DNA of 64,000 nt, from the NCBI RefSeq assembly GCF_039543525.1, contig NZ_BAABJX010000033.1, forward strand, positions 1 through 64,000, written 5' to 3'. This DNA is from Algivirga pacifica (GTDB lineage: Bacteria > Bacteroidota > Bacteroidia > Cytophagales > Flammeovirgaceae). The position numbers and the translations under genes were made by a program. The number at the start of each line of letters is the position of its first letter. Within the stretch, counting starts at the first letter, position 1. The notes below the pieces were generated by a model. That model did no database searches, was not told the DNA's origin, and saw only the letters and a list, made by a program, of their open reading frames with translations. This document shows positions 27,090 through 36,929 of this stretch, piece by piece.

Positions 27090-28826
27090 ATGAGACACAA
27101 AATTATATACGTTCTCGCCTTATTGTTTTTTTGCCAATGCAATGTATTGACTAATACCTCTAATGATCAGACGACTACTAACGATCAAAAGCGACCTAAT
27201 ATTATCTGGTTAGTGGCAGAGGATTTAAGCCCAAGATGGGCCGCTTATGGAGATTCTTTGGCACATACTCCCCATATGAATACCTTATCGGAGCAGGGTG
27301 TTGTCTTCGATAATGTTTTTTCTGCCGCGGGGGTTTGTGCTCCCAGTCGTTCTTCTCTTATTACGGGCATGTATCCAAGCAGTATTGGCACGCAGCATAT
27401 GAGACAGTCCAAGAGTGTGATTCCTATGCCGGGTGTCCCTAACTATAATGCCGTTCCTCCTGCCGAGGTCAAGGCTTTTCCTGAGCTCCTTCGAGCTGCT
27501 GGATACTGGACATCCTCTTATCGTAAGCTAGACTATCAGTTCGGAAATCCTTTCACGATATGGGATGAGGTCTCTGATTACCCTTCTTGGAGAAATCGCA
27601 GCAAAGAAGATCAAGATCGTCCATTCTTTATGTATTACTCTTTTGAGATTACACACGAAATCAATATTTGGCCAGACAGTACCAAGGAGAAGTTTTTCAA
27701 AGATTTTAATATTGACGTCACAGCCCTTGCGCCTGACGTGCAAAAGCGTCCTCCTTTTGATCCTGCCTATACTGTTAATCCAAAAGATGTCGACGTTCCT
27801 CCTTTCTTACCAGATAATGAAGTAAGCCGCTCGCATATTGCCCGACTTTATGATAATATCAGTCGCATGGATGTACAGATTGGTAAGATTCTCCAAGAGC
27901 TTAAGGAAGATGGATTAATGGACAATACCATTATTTTCCTCACCTCTGACCATGGAGATTGCTTGCCAAGAGCCAAAAGATGGATCTATGATAGCGGGAT
28001 CAAGTGCCCATTGGTCATTTACTTTCCGGAGAAGCTTAAGCCTACCCGTTACCAGCAAGTACAAAGAGACACTGCCTTATATAGCTTCTTAGATTTTGTC
28101 CCTACAGTACTGGAGTTAGCTAATGTGGAAATACCTAAATATATGCAAGGAAAATCGATGATCAGTACACTAAAAGAGCAGCCAAGAGATTATATCTATG
28201 CTGCCCGTGACCGTATGGATAATCGTTATGATACGCGAAGAGCTGTAAGGGATCATCGCTACAAGTACATTCGTAACTTCCAACCTGAAGTACCCTATAG
28301 TCAGCCTATCAAGTTCCTAAATCAGATGCCATTGATGCAAAATATATTTGCCTTAGAAAAGGAAGGGAAATTGAATAAGGCACAATCCTATTGGCTTTAT
28401 CACCCAAAAAACACAGCAGAAGAACTCTATGATTTACAAAATGATCCTTTTGAACTCAATAATCTAGCAGCTGACACTACGCAGTATGAAAGCGTACTAA
28501 AACGTATGCGAGGAGCATTAAAAGAGTGGCAGCAGGAAGTCAATGATCTTTACTTGGAAGAAGAAGTCGTACAAGCCGAACGTATGTGGCCAGGAGGTAA
28601 GCAACCTGTTACCGATTCTCCTGTTTACGCAATACAGGATCAAAAAATCCACCTGACTTGCTCTACGGAAGGTGCCACGATCGCCTATCAATATCCCGAC
28701 CATAACAGGTGGCATATCTACACGACTCCATTACCTCTAGAGGAACTAAAAAATGGCGTGAAAATAAAAAGTATACGTTATGGTTATCAGCCGAGTGAAG
28801 AAGTACAAGTACAGTTGAATTTTTAG
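27090..28826 (+). CDS. Sulfatase (S1 family), lipoprotein
   Basis: A 578-residue sulfatase of the formylglycine-dependent S1 family. The sulfatase signature is GVCAPSRSSLITG, with the Cys83 that is converted to formylglycine. Metal and substrate residues appear in WLVAEDLSP near the N terminus and in FLTSDHGDC. A lipoprotein signal peptide (LLFFCQCN) points to a periplasmic or outer-membrane location. The overall sequence resembles heparan-N-sulfatase-like enzymes (probably subfamily S1_8), which in marine bacteria often belong to sulfated-polysaccharide loci. The C-terminal ~70 residues form an extra beta domain. It faces, and is convergent with, the next sulfatase; a perfect 30-bp hairpin lies between them. 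Confidence 0.92.
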   Translation: MRHKIIYVLALLFFCQCNVLTNTSNDQTTTNDQKRPNIIWLVAEDLSPRWAAYGDSLAHTPHMNTLSEQGVVFDNVFSAAGVCAPSRSSLITGMYPSSIGTQHMRQSKSVIPMPGVPNYNAVPPAEVKAFPELLRAAGYWTSSYRKLDYQFGNPFTIWDEVSDYPSWRNRSKEDQDRPFFMYYSFEITHEINIWPDSTKEKFFKDFNIDVTALAPDVQKRPPFDPAYTVNPKDVDVPPFLPDNEVSRSHIARLYDNISRMDVQIGKILQELKEDGLMDNTIIFLTSDHGDCLPRAKRWIYDSGIKCPLVIYFPEKLKPTRYQQVQRDTALYSFLDFVPTVLELANVEIPKYMQGKSMISTLKEQPRDYIYAARDRMDNRYDTRRAVRDHRYKYIRNFQPEVPYSQPIKFLNQMPLMQNIFALEKEGKLNKAQSYWLYHPKNTAEELYDLQNDPFELNNLAADTTQYESVLKRMRGALKEWQQEVNDLYLEEEVVQAERMWPGGKQPVTDSPVYAIQDQKIHLTCSTEGATIAYQYPDHNRWHIYTTPLPLEELKNGVKIKSIRYGYQPSEEVQVQLNF

Positions 28827-28894
28827 TGAAGAATGAAAAGTGAAGAATGAAGAATAGTGGTATTTATTCTTCATTCTTCACTTTTCATTCTTCA
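28827..28894. terminator. Perfect 30-bp hairpin between convergent sulfatase genes
   Basis: Bases 28827-28856 and 28865-28894 are exact reverse complements around an 8-nt loop. The arms are built of GAAGAAT/GAAAAGT-type heptamers. It starts right after one stop codon and ends at the other, so it probably stops transcription in both directions. Confidence 0.8.
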
Positions 28895-30385
28895 TTAAAA
28901 ACTCTTCATTTCTTTCAGCCTTTGCTGCAGATACATTGCACGCTCTTTCTCTTGAAGCATACGATTATTTTGTTCCAGCGTATCTTCCTGTAGGTTATAA
29001 AGTTGTCCTGTTTCCACTCCTTCTGGTTCTACGATACGAGGTTTACTGAATCCCCCAGACCCCAAATGCTCAATCCATTTCCAGTTCCCATGCTGTAGCG
29101 CAAAAGTACCTACCTGAGAATGATAAACGGCCTCTGTTCTTCCCTGCCAGTTTTCTTCTCCTGATACTACTCCGGCAAAGCTATGGCTATCAACCCCTTC
29201 TCCCTTCTGTAAGGAGATATTTAATAAGTCTGCCAATGTCCTCATCACATCATTCAGCATCACTAGCTCTCCGCTTTGACGCGCTGGGAGTTGGTTCCCC
29301 CAGGTCATAATCAGAGGTACTCGGTGTCCCCCTTCGTATAGATCTCCTTTCTGCCCTCTCCAACCCGCATTGGCGGCATGTCCTTCTCCTCCATAGCTAT
29401 CAATTCCCTTGAGTGGTGCTCCGTTATCAGAACTAAAAATAATAATCGTCTCCTCCTGCAAGTCCAATGCTTTTAATTTAGCTGTGATCTCTCCTACACT
29501 CCAATCAACCATTTGCACAAAATCACCATAGGTCCCTACTCCTGACTTACCCTGAAAATCTTTTGTAGGCAACCAAGGCGTATGGGGAGCTGTCAATGGA
29601 ACATATAAAAAGAAAGGTCCATCCTGATTACGCTCAATAAAAGCAGTCGATTGCTCTAGCAGTTGCCCTAATACTTCTTCCGGCTCAAAATCAGGTGTTG
29701 CAGGACCTGATCGCCAAAAGGTATTTTGGGTAAGGGTCGTATCTTTTTTTGCTTGCAATGTAGCGGTTAAGGATCCCGTATAATGTCCATTTTCTACAAA
29801 TCCGTAGGGAGGCATATCCAAAGAAGCACTAATCCCATAGAAATAATCAAAACCGATCTTCTGATGCCATAAGGTATCTGTAAAAGGTGCATCCAGTACC
29901 ACATCATTTTCCTTTGCCAAAACCTGAAAGTAAATTTTCTCTTTCGTTCGCTCTTTATAATCGGAGTCCTCCTTCAACTGCCAAGGAAGCCCTAGATGCC
30001 ATTTCCCTATCATTCCGGTTTGATATCCCAATTGCTTGAGCATCTTAGGGATGGTCATTTTCTCAGGAGTAATCAAGGGTTGGTCATACCCAAAAAGCAC
30101 TCCGCTTTTGAGTTTGGAGCGCCAACTATATTCTCCTGTCAACAAGGAGTAGCGAGAAGGTGTACATACTGCCGAGGCTGCATGCGCATTGGTAAAGCTG
30201 AGTCCTGATTTGGCAAGGCTATCGAGTACAGGTGTTTTTAAGGCCGATTGTGGTTGATAGGCACTGATATCACCATACCCTAGATCATCTGCCAGGATTA
30301 AAATCACGTTGGGATATTTTCGCTTTTCTGAACAAGAGGAGCACCACAATACTCCTATTATTCCTAAAAAATAGATGTATTTCAT
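28895..30385 (-). CDS. Sulfatase (arylsulfatase type, S1 family), lipoprotein
   Basis: A 496-residue formylglycine-dependent sulfatase. The N-terminal metal site is ILADDLGYGDI and the modification motif is AVCTPSRYSLLTGEY with Cys74. Further motifs are GKWHLG and IFSSDNGAP. The signal peptide ends in a lipobox (LWCSSC). It would remove sulfate esters from sugars in the periplasm; regiospecificity is unknown. An in-frame ATG 15 bases upstream (30400) is equally possible; the ATG at 30385 gives a compact signal peptide. It is the last gene of the SusCD-led gene row (39971 to 28895). Confidence 0.92.
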   Translation of the reverse strand: MKYIYFLGIIGVLWCSSCSEKRKYPNVILILADDLGYGDISAYQPQSALKTPVLDSLAKSGLSFTNAHAASAVCTPSRYSLLTGEYSWRSKLKSGVLFGYDQPLITPEKMTIPKMLKQLGYQTGMIGKWHLGLPWQLKEDSDYKERTKEKIYFQVLAKENDVVLDAPFTDTLWHQKIGFDYFYGISASLDMPPYGFVENGHYTGSLTATLQAKKDTTLTQNTFWRSGPATPDFEPEEVLGQLLEQSTAFIERNQDGPFFLYVPLTAPHTPWLPTKDFQGKSGVGTYGDFVQMVDWSVGEITAKLKALDLQEETIIIFSSDNGAPLKGIDSYGGEGHAANAGWRGQKGDLYEGGHRVPLIMTWGNQLPARQSGELVMLNDVMRTLADLLNISLQKGEGVDSHSFAGVVSGEENWQGRTEAVYHSQVGTFALQHGNWKWIEHLGSGGFSKPRIVEPEGVETGQLYNLQEDTLEQNNRMLQEKERAMYLQQRLKEMKSF

Positions 30386-30418
30386 TCTTTTTAATATCAT
30401 TTTAAAAAAGATATATAT

Positions 30419-30463
30419 GTTTATCGGTTATCGCTTATAAACGACAAGCGATAACCGATAAAC
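30419..30463. repeat. Perfect 18-bp hairpin of heptamer words
   Basis: GTTTATCGGTTATCGCTT (30419-30436) pairs exactly with 30446-30463. The arm reads as degenerate CGATAAN heptamers. It lies in the gap between two genes of the same direction and could attenuate or stabilise the transcript. Confidence 0.75.
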
Positions 30464-30477
30464 ACTACATAGCGTCT

Positions 30478-32751
30478 CTACATAGAGGCTTGTTGTACTT
30501 CTACACTATCCATCTGATAGGTAATGCCTCCCGAGTTTAAGAGTTGCTGATGTCCTACTCTGAAGCGATCGACCTTAGTACCATCTTTCAGTAATGCATG
30601 ACTAAAATAGCTTCCTTGTCTTCCTGTTTTCTCCAAGACTACTTGTTTTCCCCCATAGACATATTCATCTAAATGTAAGACCGTTTTTTGAAATTTCGGT
30701 GTCGTCAACTGATAAATAGGGATTCCGGGGGCATCAGGGAAAATGCCCAGCTGGGCAAAAACCAACCAAGCGGAAAGCGTTCCAGCATCATCATTTCCAG
30801 GAATACCATCCGGACTATTGGTATAATGCTCTGCAGTTTCTTCTTGTATATAACGCTGTGTCAACTGTTCTTTTCCTTTGATATAATTAAAGAGGTAAGG
30901 ATAGGTGATGTCAGGTTCATTGGTCAAGTCAAACTGTCCTTCATCAAACAATCGTTGCAACTTTTCGTAAAATACCTTCTCTCCCATTAATGCTCTAAGA
31001 GAATCAATAGCATGGGGGACAAAAAAGTTATACTGCCAGGCATTCCCTTCTACAAAACCTTTTCCTCCACTCATCTTCCAACGTATATCGAAATGTCGAT
31101 CCAAAGGATCAAAGGGTTGCATCCAGGAACCATCCTTACGTTTTGGACGGAAGAACGATGTTTCCGAGTCATATAGTTTTGTAAATGACATGCTCTGTTT
31201 ATAGTACTTTTGATAAAGGTCCTCTTTACCTAATGCCTTTGCCAACTGTGCAATATTGTAGTCGGCAAAGTTATACTCCAAGGTGGTCGAAACAGGTCCC
31301 CAAACAATCCCATTAGTAAAGGTAAACTGTTGAGGGTCTCCTCCCCTATCATCAATAGGAATATACCCCAGATCCAGATAATGCTGATTTCCCGGTCTGA
31401 TAGGATTATGTTCTCTTACCGAGGCTCCCTTCAGCATCGCTTCCAAGGCCGTTTCAGCATCAAAATCAGTAATCCCTTTCAAATAAGTATCTGTAATAAC
31501 CGGAACAGCGGGGTCTCCTACCATCACATAGGTATCATAACCAAACAACTCCCACTTAGGCAACCATCCTCCTTCCTTGTACATTTCTATCATGGATTGG
31601 ACCATATCACACTCCTGCTTCGGGTACAAAAGCGATAACAAAGGATGTAAACTACGATAGGTATCCCATAAAGAATACGTACTATAGCGGGTATACCCTT
31701 CAGCCATATAGACACTATCCGTCTCATTGTTTTTATAGGCTCCGTTAACATCACTAATGACATGGGGCAAAAACAGGGAATGGTACAAAGCGGTATAGAA
31801 AACCGTTCTCTCATCTTCACTACCTCCTTCTATTTCTACCTTTGACAGCGCTTCATTCCAGGTTTGTTGCGCTTCTTCTTTCAAGGTATCAAAATCCTTT
31901 ACTCCTTGCTCTGTTTGCAGGTTTTGAAGTGCATTTTCCGTTGAGACAAATGAAATGCCCACACTCACCTCCACAGGTTGATCTACAGGATCAAAGACCC
32001 ACAGTACTCCGGCTTGTGCTCCTTCGACCGATCGCTTACTACTCTGCTGTTTATTTTCCAACATCTGTACGCTAGTAGGTTTAGTATGCACCTTCATGGC
32101 AAAATAAATCTTTGCATTTTTCTTCACTCCACAAAAACTCCCATCATGCTGGAATCCCGTGACCAATTGCTCATTGACCAAATTAACTCCTCCCCCTTTT
32201 TTATGACTCATATTAGCACCTATATCCAACATCAAATTAAGGGGAGCAGTCCCTTCTTGAGGGATCACCTTAAAACGAGTACTTCTTTGTGTAGCCGTCA
32301 TGGCAACCTGAAGCTGATGTTTATCTAATTGTACATTATAATATCCCGGAGTAGCCTCTTCTTTACTGTAAGTAGATTCGAAATGCGTAATATCCCACTG
32401 AAATTCTCCCCTTGAGAACTTTAAAGGTACGGCTCCAGCAATAGGGCACCCCAAACCCGATAAATTTACACTTCCAAACCCATAAATATAAGGATCCCCA
32501 TAACGATAAACGGCAGGATTGGTTGCCCGATTTCTAAAGTTGATCGTATGGGGAGTAGCTGCTGCCAGTCCCCAAGGCAAGGCCGCACCAGGATGCGTAT
32601 TGCCTTCATTAGTAGTACCAATAAAAGGATTCACCCACTGCGTTACATCAGCGGTAGATCTTGGAATACGTTCAAGGGAAGGTGTTGGCTGACAAGCCTG
32701 TACTCCCATCAAGAGTATACTCCCCCATATCCATTTTATATATCTTTTCAT
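30478..32751 (-). CDS. GH92-family alpha-mannosidase-like glycoside hydrolase, lipoprotein
   Basis: A 757-residue protein with a lipoprotein signal (LLMGVQACQP) and the full-length GH92 pattern: WVNPFIGTTNEGNTHPGAAL at the N terminus, YHSLFLPHVISD, YTRYSTYSLWDTYRSLHPL, and near the C terminus DGIPGNDDAGTLSAWLVF. GH92 enzymes are calcium-dependent, inverting exo-alpha-mannosidases. The catalytic acid and base reside in the glutamate/aspartate segments around GNAWQYNFFVPH and PGNDDAG. The presence of this family suggests mannose or a similar residue in the target glycan, or action on N-glycans. Its first 80 bp overlap the end of the DUF4380 gene in another frame. Confidence 0.92.
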   Translation of the reverse strand: MKRYIKWIWGSILLMGVQACQPTPSLERIPRSTADVTQWVNPFIGTTNEGNTHPGAALPWGLAAATPHTINFRNRATNPAVYRYGDPYIYGFGSVNLSGLGCPIAGAVPLKFSRGEFQWDITHFESTYSKEEATPGYYNVQLDKHQLQVAMTATQRSTRFKVIPQEGTAPLNLMLDIGANMSHKKGGGVNLVNEQLVTGFQHDGSFCGVKKNAKIYFAMKVHTKPTSVQMLENKQQSSKRSVEGAQAGVLWVFDPVDQPVEVSVGISFVSTENALQNLQTEQGVKDFDTLKEEAQQTWNEALSKVEIEGGSEDERTVFYTALYHSLFLPHVISDVNGAYKNNETDSVYMAEGYTRYSTYSLWDTYRSLHPLLSLLYPKQECDMVQSMIEMYKEGGWLPKWELFGYDTYVMVGDPAVPVITDTYLKGITDFDAETALEAMLKGASVREHNPIRPGNQHYLDLGYIPIDDRGGDPQQFTFTNGIVWGPVSTTLEYNFADYNIAQLAKALGKEDLYQKYYKQSMSFTKLYDSETSFFRPKRKDGSWMQPFDPLDRHFDIRWKMSGGKGFVEGNAWQYNFFVPHAIDSLRALMGEKVFYEKLQRLFDEGQFDLTNEPDITYPYLFNYIKGKEQLTQRYIQEETAEHYTNSPDGIPGNDDAGTLSAWLVFAQLGIFPDAPGIPIYQLTTPKFQKTVLHLDEYVYGGKQVVLEKTGRQGSYFSHALLKDGTKVDRFRVGHQQLLNSGGITYQMDSVEVQQASM

Positions 32752-33691
32752 GTTTATTTAAAATTTTGTTGATTTCAGGAAGTAACTCTTTCGTACTTCG
32801 CTGCTCTTGTGCTGGTAAAATTTCCCAATACCAGTCTACTTGAAAGTCTGTCGTGTTCCCAGGCTTTACCGCTTGATAATTTCCATGTACCTCCACCTCT
32901 ACCATGGGTAAAATTGGAGAGACATACACTTCTATCTCAGCTTGCTCAGGAGCTATTTTTTCTTTTGATTGATCTTGTATAACCTTTACCAAAAGTACGT
33001 GACGATCATAGTAAGCTACCCAGCCTTTTCCGTCCAGAAAAAGCTTATTTTCTGTTCTTCCAGGAAGCTTTAAATCTGTTGATGCTATCTTAAAATCATA
33101 TACCCCTTCTGTTTTTTCATACAAGGTATTCTCCGTGGATTGCTTATGGTAAAGTGATTGCTTTCGTTTCACTTCCAAAGAAGTCTCAAAAGCTTCTCCC
33201 ACAGCAGAAAGTAAGCGTCCTCCTTTGGGGTGTCTACTCACCTCCCAATGACCAAAGGCTAACGTTTCTTGAGAAGCATTATAGGCTTGATACTGAATAC
33301 GTAAATGCTCCTCCGTTTGTAACTCATATGTTTTTCTTACTCTTAAACCCAAGGGAGCACTCACAGCACTCTGTACTACAAGTTGGCTTTCCTCTTGTTC
33401 TATCACCTCATACGCACCTTTGTCAATCGCCTCTGGAGGAGGCCATTGCCACATACTTTGGGGAGAAGGCCACCACACTGCACCTGATAGATCGATATCC
33501 ATTTCCGCTCCTGCCAACAAAGGTATTTCTCCATAATGCAATTGATCCAAACGACCTCCCTTAGCCGGTAACAACCTCACTTTTGTTTTTCCATTTTCCA
33601 AAATCACTTCCTCCATATCGTTATGCTGTTTTTGTGGCGTCCAAGAACAAGCGCACAATAGCAGAAAGAAAATAAATCGTTTCTCCATCAT
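32672..33691 (-). CDS. DUF4380-type secreted protein (mutarotase-like fold)
   Basis: A 339-residue protein with a lipoprotein-like signal (FFLLLCACSWTPQ). It looks like the DUF4380 family, whose fold resembles galactose mutarotase / beta-sandwich sugar-binding enzymes (VILENGKTKVRLLPAKGGRL, GAVWWPSPQSMWQWPPPEAI, FGHWEVSRHPKGGRL). No activity is known. It starts immediately after the upstream sulfatase stop (33692). Its last ~27 residues (HEKIYKMDMGEYTL...) are encoded in an alternate frame over the signal peptide of the GH92 gene, which is unlikely to be ancestral and suggests a shifted or lost stop codon. Confidence 0.65.
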   Translation of the reverse strand: MMEKRFIFFLLLCACSWTPQKQHNDMEEVILENGKTKVRLLPAKGGRLDQLHYGEIPLLAGAEMDIDLSGAVWWPSPQSMWQWPPPEAIDKGAYEVIEQEESQLVVQSAVSAPLGLRVRKTYELQTEEHLRIQYQAYNASQETLAFGHWEVSRHPKGGRLLSAVGEAFETSLEVKRKQSLYHKQSTENTLYEKTEGVYDFKIASTDLKLPGRTENKLFLDGKGWVAYYDRHVLLVKVIQDQSKEKIAPEQAEIEVYVSPILPMVEVEVHGNYQAVKPGNTTDFQVDWYWEILPAQEQRSTKELLPEINKILNKHEKIYKMDMGEYTLDGSTGLSANTFP

Positions 33692-35158
33692 TTAGTTTTC
33701 CTTGTTTTTATCAGGATGTACTCCCCACTCTTTCCTTCTAGATTCCAGATAGTTTGGATTTTCCTTTGGCAGGTCTGCCCCCATGGATTTTAAATGTTCT
33801 TGAAGTTGGTCATACAAGCGTTTTGTCACCGCTGGCTCTTGGACTGATAAATCATATCTTTCTGAAAGATCATTCTCCAAATCATATAGCTCTGACGTTT
33901 CCGTTAGATGATTATAAATCAGCTTGTATGCTCCAGATCGAATCGCAGAAGATGGTTCTCCATGATGATATACCGGATAATGCCAAAAAACAGCTCTATT
34001 TCTTAGCTGCTCCTCATTCTTTTTATTGGGCAAAATACTCACTCCATCCAAAAGACGATTCTTTGTACCGATACCCGCTAGTTCCAGAAATGTTGGATAT
34101 AAATCCACTCCTGTCACCACTTCTTTATTTTCTACCTGCATAAAATCTTTATCATTCCACCTAACCATCAAAGGAACACGTATACCTCCTTCGTAGAGGT
34201 TTCCTTTTTCACCCTTTAAAGGAGCATTGGAGGTGACAGGCTGATTGCGGGTATATTTCAGATACTCTTCCCGGTAAGGTTTATGTAGCCCACCATTATC
34301 ACTATAAAAGAAAACCACTGTATTGTCTGATAACCCTAACGTATCCAATTGATCCAAGAGTCGACCGACATTATCATCCAATGACTTTAACATACCGGCA
34401 TACCAGGGGTTATTGATTTCCTCCGAAGGCTCCTTTGCTTGAAATGGCGTAAGGTATTGTTCCGGTACTTCCAAAGGCAAATGCACTGCAAAATGAGAAA
34501 CCACCAGACAAAACGAAGTATCCTTATTGGCTTCTAGAAATTCCAATGCATAATCTGTGAGTGCATCCGTCAAGTATACCGAATCCTCGATTTGCTGCGG
34601 AGGATAAAACTTTTCTTTCAGTCCGTAATAAGCCCCTCCTCCTTGATACATCACAACCTCCTCAAACCCTTGCTTATCAACGAAGAAAGGCTCCTCATCT
34701 CCTAAGTGCCATTTTCCAAAGTATCCCGTTTTGTATCCATTCTGCTGCAATACCTCCCCAAATGTTTCTATTTCCAGCGGAAGATGCTGTATTCGGTTGA
34801 TCACCGCAGTTTTCTTCTCGTAAGGACGCCAATGCCCGGGAATCCAGTCGGTCAACCCTACTCTTGCAGGGTACTGTCCTGAAAACAGCCCTGCCCTGGC
34901 AGGAGAACATACTGGTGCTGCTGCATAGGCATTGGTATATTTCATGGTCTCTGCGGCAAAAGCATCTATGCGAGGAGTTTCATGGTAAGTATTCCCATAA
35001 CAACCAAGGTCTGACCAGCCGAGGTCATCCACATAGATCAACAGGATATTTGGTGGAGTGGTCTTGGGCGATTTAGACGTTTGGGCAAAGGATACACTGC
35101 TCAAAAAGGCTAGTAATACAAATACTATCCCCTGTGCTTTTTTATTAAAAAGTCTCAT
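33692..35158 (-). CDS. Sulfatase (S1 family), secreted
   Basis: A 488-residue sulfatase with a cleavable signal peptide (VLLAFLSSVSFAQ) and all key motifs: LLIYVDDLGWSDLGCYG, APVCSPARAGLFSGQYPAR with the formylglycine Cys84, GKWHLGDE, and FFYSDNGGLHKPY. It differs from the other two sulfatases by having CSPAR rather than C(A/T)PSR and probably belongs to another S1 subfamily (S1_16-like by impression). It acts in the periplasm. The stop codon abuts the DUF4380 start, so the two are coupled. It is separated from susD by 182 bp containing a perfect hairpin. Confidence 0.92.
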   Translation of the reverse strand: MRLFNKKAQGIVFVLLAFLSSVSFAQTSKSPKTTPPNILLIYVDDLGWSDLGCYGNTYHETPRIDAFAAETMKYTNAYAAAPVCSPARAGLFSGQYPARVGLTDWIPGHWRPYEKKTAVINRIQHLPLEIETFGEVLQQNGYKTGYFGKWHLGDEEPFFVDKQGFEEVVMYQGGGAYYGLKEKFYPPQQIEDSVYLTDALTDYALEFLEANKDTSFCLVVSHFAVHLPLEVPEQYLTPFQAKEPSEEINNPWYAGMLKSLDDNVGRLLDQLDTLGLSDNTVVFFYSDNGGLHKPYREEYLKYTRNQPVTSNAPLKGEKGNLYEGGIRVPLMVRWNDKDFMQVENKEVVTGVDLYPTFLELAGIGTKNRLLDGVSILPNKKNEEQLRNRAVFWHYPVYHHGEPSSAIRSGAYKLIYNHLTETSELYDLENDLSERYDLSVQEPAVTKRLYDQLQEHLKSMGADLPKENPNYLESRRKEWGVHPDKNKEN

Positions 35159-35294
35159 AATTCATTAGCGTGTTTGGTAAAAGAGGTTGTATCAACAATC
35201 AATAAAGTTTCAAAAGCCTTGATCAAAGGATTGCTCCAATGTTGCCCGCTTAACGAAACATTGGTTATAGAGAAGATAGTACAAACCCGCTACA

Positions 35295-35318
35295 GGTCGT
35301 AGCGAGGACGCTACGACC
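35295..35318. repeat. Perfect 10-bp hairpin downstream of susD
   Basis: GGTCGTAGCG / CGCTACGACC around AGGA. The same stem occurs at 10543-10566 with a different loop (TCCA), so it is a dispersed hairpin. Here it could reduce read-through from susCD to the enzyme genes. Confidence 0.65.
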
Positions 35319-35340
35319 AGTTTCTACCTATTCTATTGTA

Positions 35341-36915
35341 TTAATAGTTTGGATTCTGCGCCAAGTTTGGATTGGCAATGATTTCCTCCTCAGGAATCGG
35401 AAGGACTTCGTTTTTCCCTTTCACGAAACCAGGCATTTGCGCAGGATCTGCAATGGCTGGCACATTAGCTCTTTTACCCCAACGTACCAGATCAAAGAAA
35501 CGCTGAAACTCAAACGTTAGCTCCAATCTTCTCTCTGTAACAATTCTTTCGAAAAAGGCTTCCTTATCCAGTCCTGCCGGAAGCACATCTACCTGTGCTC
35601 TTTCTCTTACCTGATTAATCGCACTATAAGCTTCTGCGGTAGGGCCATTTACCTCATTTTCGGCTTCGGCAAATAACAATAGAACTTCTGCGTAGCGCAT
35701 CACTCTAAAGTTAGTGCCTACCTGATTAAATGGAGACCAGTCGTTCGGAGCTTTTACAAACTTTCTTACGGCAGAAAATGGTTCCCCATTAGTTTCCGCT
35801 GCTCTTACATGCCACTGCTTAGCGGCAACCGGATCTGGAGCAATTGGATTCCAGTTGGCCCATACATCCCCTGGTCTGGCAATAGTAAAATAACGTCTTA
35901 CGGCATTTTCCTCTGGACGAGCATTAAAGAAGGCATTCACTTCTGGAGATGGTAGCCCATTGGCAAAGCCACCTCCATTACGAGGACTTAAAGCTGAAGC
36001 TACCCAATTGGCTCTGGAGGCAATTGGATCATCCTTATCTCTCCAAGGGTTAGTTCCTGCCACATTGGCTTGCTGAATCTCAAAGAGAGACTCAACGTTA
36101 TTTTCTGTCCCTTCCAAGAAGTTATCATTAAAAGGTACTAAGGCATAATCACCAAACTCTCCATCGATCACTTTTTTCAGAGCTGTTCTTGCCTCTCCAT
36201 ATTTTTGTTGGTAAAGGTATACTTTACCCAAAAATGCCTGGGCAGCACCCGCTGTCGCCCTGCCAATATCATCGCCTTCATAAGCCAGCGGTAAGGTGGC
36301 TGCCGCATCCATAAAATCTTTCTCGATTTGTGCGTACACCTCTTCTTCTGTATTACGCTCGGGTTGAAACATCGGATCGTCCAGGCCTCCTGAAAAGGAC
36401 TCCGTATACAATGGAACTCCACCATACAAGCGTACTAAGTTAAAATAATAGAAACCTCTCAAGAACTTAGCCTCTCCCAAAATTCTTGTTTTCATCTCTT
36501 CGGTCTCTTGTGAAAACTGGATTTCTGGTACTTGCTCCAACACAACATTGGCTCTGGAAATCCCAACATAGCATGCTTCCCAAGCACGAGGAATAAAGTT
36601 TTGTGTCGTAGGATTAAATCTAAACTCTGGATATTCCATCAGTTGATTTGCCCCAGAGGTAGGAATTAGATCCCCGCTCATAAAATCGAGCATATACCTA
36701 TGGCGCTTGAACAAGCCTTGCCAATGTAAAGGGCTATACATCGCATTAGAGGCTGCAATCGCATGTTCTTCTGACTGGTAAAATGTATTGGCATCCAGTT
36801 GTTGTTCGACAATAGCATCTTGTAAAAACTCTTCAGTACAGCCTGATGCAAACAACAAGGATGATCCTAGTATTACCGATAGTAATTTATATTTCAGTTT
36901 CATATTGATTCTCAT
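35341..36915 (-). CDS. SusD/RagB-family glycan-binding lipoprotein
   Basis: A 524-residue surface lipoprotein (signal ending LLFASGCTEEF). It has the SusD pattern: ISRANVVLEQVPEI, GEAKFLRGFYYFNLVRLYGGVPL, TPR-like helices (AQAFLGKVYLYQQKYGEA), and the C-terminal VRERAQVDVLPAG, ERRLELTFEFQRFFDLVRWG and LPIPEEEIIANPNLAQNPNY. It would capture oligosaccharides and form the lid of the SusC transporter encoded just upstream (14-bp gap). Two in-frame ATGs (36915 and 36903) are possible starts. Confidence 0.95.
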   Translation of the reverse strand: MRINMKLKYKLLSVILGSSLLFASGCTEEFLQDAIVEQQLDANTFYQSEEHAIAASNAMYSPLHWQGLFKRHRYMLDFMSGDLIPTSGANQLMEYPEFRFNPTTQNFIPRAWEACYVGISRANVVLEQVPEIQFSQETEEMKTRILGEAKFLRGFYYFNLVRLYGGVPLYTESFSGGLDDPMFQPERNTEEEVYAQIEKDFMDAAATLPLAYEGDDIGRATAGAAQAFLGKVYLYQQKYGEARTALKKVIDGEFGDYALVPFNDNFLEGTENNVESLFEIQQANVAGTNPWRDKDDPIASRANWVASALSPRNGGGFANGLPSPEVNAFFNARPEENAVRRYFTIARPGDVWANWNPIAPDPVAAKQWHVRAAETNGEPFSAVRKFVKAPNDWSPFNQVGTNFRVMRYAEVLLLFAEAENEVNGPTAEAYSAINQVRERAQVDVLPAGLDKEAFFERIVTERRLELTFEFQRFFDLVRWGKRANVPAIADPAQMPGFVKGKNEVLPIPEEEIIANPNLAQNPNY

Positions 36916-36929
36916 GTTTTAGTGAATGA

